Notes under the pieces: model-generated
What the model was told of the DNA's origin: nothing
Databases searched by the model: none
The model's input: the letters and a program-made list of their open reading frames with translations, nothing else
Shown: piece after piece, positions 29,101-38,100 of the stretch
Layout: the number at the start of each line of letters is the position of its first letter
How positions within the stretch are numbered: the first letter of the stretch is position 1
Assembly (NCBI GenBank): GCA_027627225.1
Contig: CM051029.1
Coordinates: 15,459,956 to 15,523,955, forward strand
Reading direction: 5' to 3'
DNA from: Congeria kusceri
Taxonomy: Eukaryota; Mollusca; Bivalvia; Myida; Dreissenidae
Length of the DNA stretch: 64,000 nt
Position numbers and translations under genes: made by a program

Positions 29101-32100
29101 ACCTTGGCCTTTGTAAGTAGGGAGCCCAGGCCCAAGAATGTTCCTCCCCCTGTGGCTGTACCCCCTATCAAAATCATTCATAGTATCATATAATATTGGA
29201 TGTAACATACGATATATTCCATCCTTGGCCTTTGTAAGTAGGGAGCCCAGGCCCCAGAAGGTTCCTCCCCCTGTGGCTGTACCCCCTATCAAAATCATTC
29301 ACAGTATCATATAATATTGGATGTAACATACGATATATTCCAACCTTGGCCTTTGTAAGCAGGGAGCCCAGGCCCCAGAATGTTCCTCCCCCTGTGGCTG
29401 TACCACCTATCAAAATCATTCATAGTATCATATAATATTGGATGTAACATACGACATATTCCAACCTTGGCCTTTGTAAGTAGGGAGCCCAGGCCCCAGA
29501 AGGTTCCTCCCCCTGTGGCTGTACCCCCTATCAAAATCATTCATAGTATCATATAATATTGGATGTAACATACGATATATTCCAACCTTGGCCTTTGTAA
29601 GTAGGGAGCCCAGGCCCCAGAATGTTCCTCCCCCTGTGGCTGTACCCCCTATCAAAATCATTCATAGTATCATATAATATTGGATGTAACATACGATATA
29701 TTCCATCCTTGGCCTTTGTAAGTAGGGAGCCCAGGCCCCAGAATGTTACTCCCCCTGGTGGCTGTACCCCCTATCAAAATCATTCACAGTATCAAATAAT
29801 ATTGGATGTAATATTTGATATATTTCAACCTTGGCCTTTGTAAGTAGGGAGCCCAGGCCCCAGAATGTTCCTCCCCCAGTGGCTGTACCCCCGATCCTGT
29901 CAAACTGGTTCTCGGACTCCACCTGCAATGTACAGCAAAAGAACATTTTTTCAAAAAGCTATATGAAAAAATTGATCACAGAACATATTTCCCTTGGGAA
30001 CATGTTCTTATTTATGTTTCCCTTGGGAACATGTTCTTAATATCTTCTGACTGTTGGATTGATGTGTTATTTTGTAGAAATGGTGTTTATTTCTTAACTG
30101 ATGGCTAATGTTTACTTTTTGGAATATTGCATCAGACACAAAATTAATCTTACATATGACCAATATGAAACATCAGGCATACTTTAATCAGGCTGACCCC
30201 TGAGCCAATGTTAACGAGCAGATAAGGGAAGATGTTGTGGTCGACCCCATGGAACTTGTACTCGGGGGAGCCGTGGCGCTGGTAGATGAAGACCTCGTCT
30301 GGAATGTTCTTCAGTAGGAAGTTACATCCTTTGATTAGACATGTGATTTCATCCTCTCGATCAACCCTGAAAAACACTTAAACTGTTTAAACTATTATAT
30401 CTGTGAGCTGAAAACTGTCTTTCAATATCCAGGGGTGTGGAAATATCCAAATTTTTAACTTGTTAACATGGACAAGTTCATTGCAAAAATCTACTTGTCC
30501 GCAAACTACAGTCACTTGTCCAGTTTTTATTCAGGCTTCCTGATATATTTTTTTATTAAATTATAAATAAAACACAATTTGTCACTCAAATGTATAAGGG
30601 TATAATAAAACGATAATTAGCTTCCAAATTAAATATCATTTTTACACGCTGAAATTGTCCATGGACAAGTAGAGAGGAAAAAATCACTTGTCCGACAGTA
30701 AAATTACCCGTGTCAGACAAGGCGGACATAGGATTTCCACACCCCTGCAATATCCATACGGAATGTGGCGTCAGTTTTTATCAATTTTGTTGGTTTATTA
30801 CTTTTACAATATTGGTTGTGTTCCATTTTTTGTACTTTCAAAAAATCAAGTTGGCAGATCCGAGAAACTACAAATCAACAAAGTATGGCCTTACTTAACA
30901 GAGAGTTTCTTTCTGATATACCCTGTGTACTTGTAACAAGCAGATTTTCTACATTAGTATATCTACGACCATCTGAGAGCTTAGGCCCGGTATTAGGCCT
31001 GGTGAAGAAACTGTTTTTTTCCAAACTTTGTTTGTTTGTTTGTTTGGATTTTTCACCGTTTTTAACAGTATTTCAGTCATATCACGGCGGTCAGTTAACC
31101 TACTCACACTTTGCCTGGGCAAGCTTAGCCGATCTAAGCGGTTTACCAGTACTAAGTGCACATACTTATGCCAGTAACTGACAACTGCCCTACTTGAATC
31201 AGAGGTAGGGGGAGAATGGCCGTAGAAATAAATTCATAACCAATCAACACACAAGCTATGTGGCCGGGCTGGGGCTTGAGCTCATGATCCCCGGATTGAC
31301 AGTCCAGTGCTCTACCAACTAAGCTAGCCGGCCCCGACTGATTTTTTTCCAGCCTACTTATTATGTTTTGCCTTACTTTACTGACAGCTTCTTATTGTGT
31401 AGGGACATTGATTCGAAAATGCAACTTATAATCGGGTTGGAATCAGTTGTTGCTTCCGATGCGACATTACGGATTATCATCGGTTTCAAATGTTATTTGT
31501 ATTACCCATATTTCTGTTCATTTAACGTAGAGAATGCACTAAATGCGTTTCTTTTGTGCATCAATAATAAATGTTAACTAATAAACAATAAGTTCAACAA
31601 GGCAGTCCAATAGACAGCTATATCCCCCGCCATGATCCTTCATTAGATTTCAAAGGTGACTTTGAAGTATCACACTGACCTTAATCTGGCACAGTTGGAC
31701 CAGATATGAAAGTACAGTTTCAGAAATTTAGATATGGAGCTGACACGATAATGGAGGCTCAAACATTTGACCTTCTAAGTGTGGCCTTGACCTTGAGGTG
31801 GCAAGACTGCTCCATGGCTTCTGCACATCGCCTCAATGTGATAAACAAGTTTTATGAAAATCCTTCAAAGGGCATAGGAGATATGGAGCAGACACAAAAA
31901 ATGGAGGCTCAAACATTTGACCTTCAAGTGTGACCTTGACCTGGAGGTGGCGTGACTGCCTCATGCCTTCTGCACATTGCCTCAATGTGATAAACATTTG
32001 AGCCAAGTTTCATGAAAATCCTTCAAAGGGTATCGGGGATATGGAGCGGACACGAAAAACGGACACGAACATGGAGGCTCAAAAATTTAACCTTCAAGTG

Positions 32101-35100
32101 TGACCTTGACCTTGAGCTGGCGTGAAAGGCCCATGCCTTCTGCACAGCATCTCAATGACCTAAACATTTGAGCTAAGTTTCATGAATATCCTTCAAAATG
32201 CATAGGAGATGTGGAGCCCACACGAAATGGCGGCTCGAATATTTGACCTTGAGCCGGCGTGACTGAGTCATGCCTTCTGCACATCATCTCAATGACCTAA
32301 ACATTTTAGCCAAGTTTCATGAAAATCCTTCAAAGGGTATAGGAGATATGGAGCGAACATGAAAATGTTACGGACAGACGGACGGACAGACGGACGGACA
32401 GACGGACGAAGGGCATTCTTATAACCCCCCTCCAGCTTCGCGGCAGGGGATTAATAACAGCAGTTTTATATGCTAAACAGCTGCTCATCAATTGCGAACA
32501 TATAAAACAAGTAGGCCTGTAGATCAAGTAAATTTAAAGTCTAAACTGTAAAATAATTCAAAATGATTTGGTCTAAATTATGGAACTCGCATCTCACTCC
32601 ATATTTTGCGCTTCAAATCCAATGATTGATTTTATAACTGTGACATCGAAAATCGACATCTAAAAACTGTTACATGCCGCTAATTGATTTTTTCCAATCG
32701 TCGTCCCATCGCGACTGATAAGCCCTGTGTACTTGTTACAAGTATATTAGTATATCTACAACTATCTCAGAGCTTAGGCCAGTTTTTTTCCAACCTACAT
32801 ACACTGATTTGTTTTGCCAGTTGTGTTTTTTCACCTTTGAGGGAAAGGTGGCAGGGCCCTTCAGATGAGGAATTTTACGAAAAAAGGGCTTTTTTTTTTT
32901 TAAGCGGTAGTACATTCTACTTTCTTATAAAACATTAATCAATTGCTTAACCGCTTAGATCGGCTACCGAGTATGCTTGCCCAGAAAAAGTGTGAGTAGG
33001 TTAACTGACCGCCGTGATATGACTGAAATACTGTAAAATACAGGGACAAATCCAAACAAACAAACATTTATTATGTTTGGCCTTACTTCACTGACAGCTT
33101 CTTGCTGATAAGCATAGTGCACTTCTATCCCCTGCCTACCTGTGCAACTATTACAACTGTGAGCTGAATTTCTCAGTTAATATTCAAAGAGAAAATGGGC
33201 ATCAATATTAATGACCTTTATCAATATTTTGTTTATTATTTTAACAATACCGGTATTGGTTGTGTTCCAAGTTTGTTTTTTATTTTTTCAAAGGTTGGCG
33301 GATCCCAGAAACTAAGAATCCCCAAGCCTTACTTCACAGAGAGTTTCTTGCTGATAAGCTCTGTGTACTTGTATCCACCGCCGCCCGTAACCTTGAGGCA
33401 CTTCTCTCGTAGGGAACTGTTCACGCCCCCTATGTGATGCTGAATGAAGTCCAGGCAACTCTCGATGAACTTCGTCTCAAACTTCACGAAGTGCAGGCGA
33501 ACTACGGTCTCGTTGGTGTCAGACACTTGGTAGATACTGTCCGCATCCTGCCATATAAGCAGAGAAACACTAGACAGGTCATTTATAAAAGTATACTGTA
33601 CAAAAATTACATTCTGTAGTTCAAATTAAGGTCTATTTTCACATTTTGTGTGAATTCTTTTTCCAAAATGGCAGCTACTTTTGCAATATCGAAAACAAAA
33701 TGGCTATTTAATGTGTTATTATTTCTTTGTGCCAAGTATAAATGTAAATCTAGAAACCTAGAAGTCTTAGAATATGCGTAACGTATTGAATAGCTTTTGT
33801 AAATATGTTCAAACTGCTGTTATACTGATAGCATGAATAAATAACCATCGTGATAACCACAGTTTTCACAGGTAATGACAAAAACTTTGAGTGACAATTC
33901 TAGTTGCTTCACTAGCAACAAGAATTCAGTTCAGGTAGGTATGGCTTACTCAATCTGTAAACACATTACACAAGTGTGTTAAGGGTCCTGCATTATCCTA
34001 GGCCTGCATTATCCTGCATTATCCTAGGCCTGCATTATCCTGCATTATCCTAGGCCTGCATTATCCTGCATTATCCTAGGCCTGCATTATCCTGCATTAT
34101 CCTAGGCCTGCATTATCCTACATTATCCTAGGCCTGCATTATCCTGCTTTATCCTAGGCCTGCATTATCCTGCATTATCCTAGGCCTGCATTATCCCAGG
34201 CCTGCATTATCCTGCATTATCCCAGGCCTGCATTATCCTGCATTATCCCAGGCCTGCATTATCCAGCATTATCCCAGGCCTGCATTATCCCAGGCCTGCA
34301 TTATCCTGCATTCACCAACCCATTCTTACGCTTTGACAGTTTTTCTTTAGGGCCAATCTGGGGCCGAAATTCGGCCCCATTCCTCTGCTTAAAACATATG
34401 TGGCCCGTCGTGAGAAAACCGGCCTTAATGCAAGTGCGCAACGTGTCGTCCCGGATTAGCCTGTGCAGTCCACACAGGCTAATCCGGGATGGCACTTTCC
34501 GCTTTTATGGTCTGTTTCAAGGAAGTCTTTTCTACCCATAAATCCACTTTAGACAGAAAGTGCCGTCCTGGATCAGCCTGTGCGGACTGCACAGGCTGAT
34601 CCGGGACGACACTTAACGCACATGCATTTAGACCGGTTTTCACACGACGCGCCACATATATATTTTTCCCTTATATTTACCTTAAAATTCCCCTCAAAAT
34701 ATAAGCTTTATTTGAAAAGAAAAATGGACCAAAATCAGACAAAACTGACTAAGAATTTTTGTAAACAATACCAGAAATTTTCATAAAACCAAGTTGGTGC
34801 ATAATCTAAGTTATAATTTGTGACAAAAAAATTCATTAACGTTTTATAACTAAGTAGAATATAAACATGTAATAATGTTTTTCCAAAAACAGAATTCCCC
34901 TTATGGCGTAAAATTCCCCATCTGAAGAGCCCCGACACCTTTATCTCAAAGCTCATAAAAAACAATGTTAGACCGTAGAAAACATCCGTGTGTGTTTGCA
35001 AATACACTTGCTGGTACCAATGTTGCTTATGTTGAAAACAAATTGTTCTAACTAAACAATGCTATAATGAGCCCCTTAGCTCTTTATTATATGAATGACG

Positions 35101-38100
35101 CTGGCCTTTACCATGACCTATTTGCTGATTGGTTTGTAGCTTTGATTGATTAGGGCACAGAAGAGCGTGGCTAGGGACAGAAGGGCGGGACAAATAGGCA
35201 GAAGGGCCGGGCCAAAAAGGGGCAGGGGGGGCCGCCCCGCACTTCCACTGTAGAAAAATCCCTCTGAGGGTTAGCCAATACCACGTAAGATTCAAATTAA
35301 CGGCATTTTCAGAATAAAGCAGTTTTAAGAACATTCTTAAGTCTAACAATACGGGTCCTGGTCTAAGGACAAAAATAAACGAGGCACGTCGTGGGAATAC
35401 CAGGCTTAATGCATGTTCGTAAAGTGTCGTCCCGGATTAGCCTGTGCAGTCCGCACAGGCTAATCCAGGACGTCACTTTTCGCCTACAGTGGATTTATGT
35501 TTAGAAGAGACTTCCTTGAAACAGAAAACCGGGCTTAATGCATGTGCGTAAAGTGTCGTCCCCGATTAGCCTGTGCAGTCCGCACAGGCTAATCCAGGAA
35601 GGCACTTTCCGCCTACAGTGGATTTATGTTTAGAAGAGACTTCCTTGAAACAGAAAATCGGGCTAAATGCATGTGCGTAAAGTGTCGTCCCGGATTAGCC
35701 TGTGCAGTCCGCACAGGCTAATCTAGGATGGCACTTTCCGCCTACAGTAGATTTATGTTTAAAAGAGACTTCCTTAAAACAGAAAATACCATAAAAGCGG
35801 AAAGTGCCGTACTGGATTAGCCTGTGCAGACTGCACAGGCTAATCCGGGATGACACTTTACGCACATGCATTAAGTCCGGTTTTCCAACGAGGCGCCTCA
35901 AATTAACTATGTTTGCCATTGCCTACCTACCCGACGAAAAGGTCCCTACTCAAGTTTTTTTCTTTGTTAAATCAAACCAGTTGTTGTTTTTTTATTCCAA
36001 ATATTATATTTTTTCTTTCGGTTAAATAAAAGCTTGCTATTCTTTAATGTTGGTCGTTTTCCATTGGGTTAATTAACTAACTGTATCCGCTAAACCCTTG
36101 CTTATAATAGGCCATATCAAAATGCAATTCTAATCATGTTTTATCAAACTTGTGAAAACAACAGGCAGTGTGTCAGCATTCATTGTCAATTAAAGATGAT
36201 TGCTAGCAAGCTCTCGTTATATCAACAGACACTGGATTATATTATCAAAAGCAATGTCTGTGTTCTATGCTATATTCTGACACTAAATGGATCATTAATA
36301 AATGTGCTCTTTTTTTTCCAAAAAAAAAATAGCCTACGTTCCTACCTTTTACCAGCAACCTCTCCCCCTACCTCTGATTCAAGTAGGGCAGTTGTCAGTT
36401 ACTGGCATAAGTATGTGCACTCAGTACTGGTAAACCAGCTTACCCAGGAAAAGTGTGAAAAGGTTAACCGTTATATGACTGAAATACTGTTGAATACGGC
36501 AAAAAATCCAAACAAACAAACAACACAAAACATAAGGTTGGCCTACCTTGTCATCTTCCAGGACCATGGATGTCTTTCGCTGCACAGTCGCAGTGTACGC
36601 CAGCTTGGCCAATGACCCCCCTGCAAGAAATAATTGCAGCAGTCTTCACGACAAACCAGTAGACCATGGACCAAGTCCACCAAATTTTTGCTTGGGCCAG
36701 CAAAATTTGTAAGCTTATTGAACCAGCGGTCCATCAATTTAAGGTGCCTTGGTTTAAAAAAAATGGCAGTCCCTTAGAAAATAAAAATAAAGTATTTTCC
36801 ACTTAATATACATGTAGAACCACCATTTGTATGGAATTTTTCAATGCGATAAACAAACTACTGTCAGTAACAGAAAATCTCCAAACCATGGTCCACTTAA
36901 TTTTATTCAGGTCCAGTCTTTTTAAAATGTATTCGTGACTGTTGTAGTGATTTTTTCGTTCATAATTTCTTAACTGCCTGTACCAATGAAATGGGGAACT
37001 TCATCTCGACAAATTTCAAAATAGGGAAAGTTTAAACAAGTATATTTTTCATGACGTGTGGTTATTTGGCTTTTTTAATAATTAATATATTAAAAATTTT
37101 CATTTATGAACTTCTTTTGAGACAATGGTTCAAATTTGACAATTGTGGGTTTTTTTTCCATTTAAGCACCCACCTGTAAAATACTATAAATTACTTGGAG
37201 AAAGAACATTGCAGAAAGCAGTCTTCTCAACCGTTTTTTGGAAGGACATTTCAGCCAATTCAGGTTGCCAGCACCTGGGGCAAAACAAATTCCCTGACTT
37301 TTCACTTACTTTTCCCTGACTAAATCCAGTTTTTCACTGACCAAAACCACCCATTTTCAACGGCCTCCTGCTCCACTTTTAGCCGTCCAAATCTTCAGGA
37401 AGGGAAGTCCAGGAACAAATCATACTTAGTCACACTAGGACATTTACAAAAACTGTTAAGATATATATTTTTTACTAAAAATCAGCATATTATGTATTTA
37501 TACATACATTTTAGTAATTCAAAACACATTCTATAGCTACGGCCATTATCTTCTAATTTGTAAAAATTATTTTTTTACCTTCAGGCATGTTTTTCCCTGA
37601 CTGTTCACTAACTTTTTTGGAATTTGATTGTTCACTTCCTTTTTTTCAAAATTCCCTGACAATTCACTGACCTTGAAAAAATTTCAAATTTCCCTGATTT
37701 TTCAAGGTTGCTGACAACCCTGAATAAGGCCATACAATTTTAACTTGCCCTAATATGCAAATCCTCCTGAACTTGTCTGAAATGTGGAAATCTATACATT
37801 ACCTGAATCGGTCCAAATGAAAATGATGTTCATGTAGTCATATGGTACAAAAATCGGGTGATTATGACAATTTAGAAAAATATTTCTGGTAGTAGTTGTT
37901 TTTTTGGTAATTAAATCTTTTAATTTTAAAATCTTTCACCATCTTATACTTGCCCTTTCGTGGCAGACAGGTAAGAATTTTAACTTGCCCGAATACGTTT
38001 TTACTTGTCCTGGGTTTAAGGCAAGTGGATTATTTTATTTTAGAAGACTACTTAAAGACAGTGAAAGCCGCCTCATACCTGCTTTATGTCACTTTGACTT

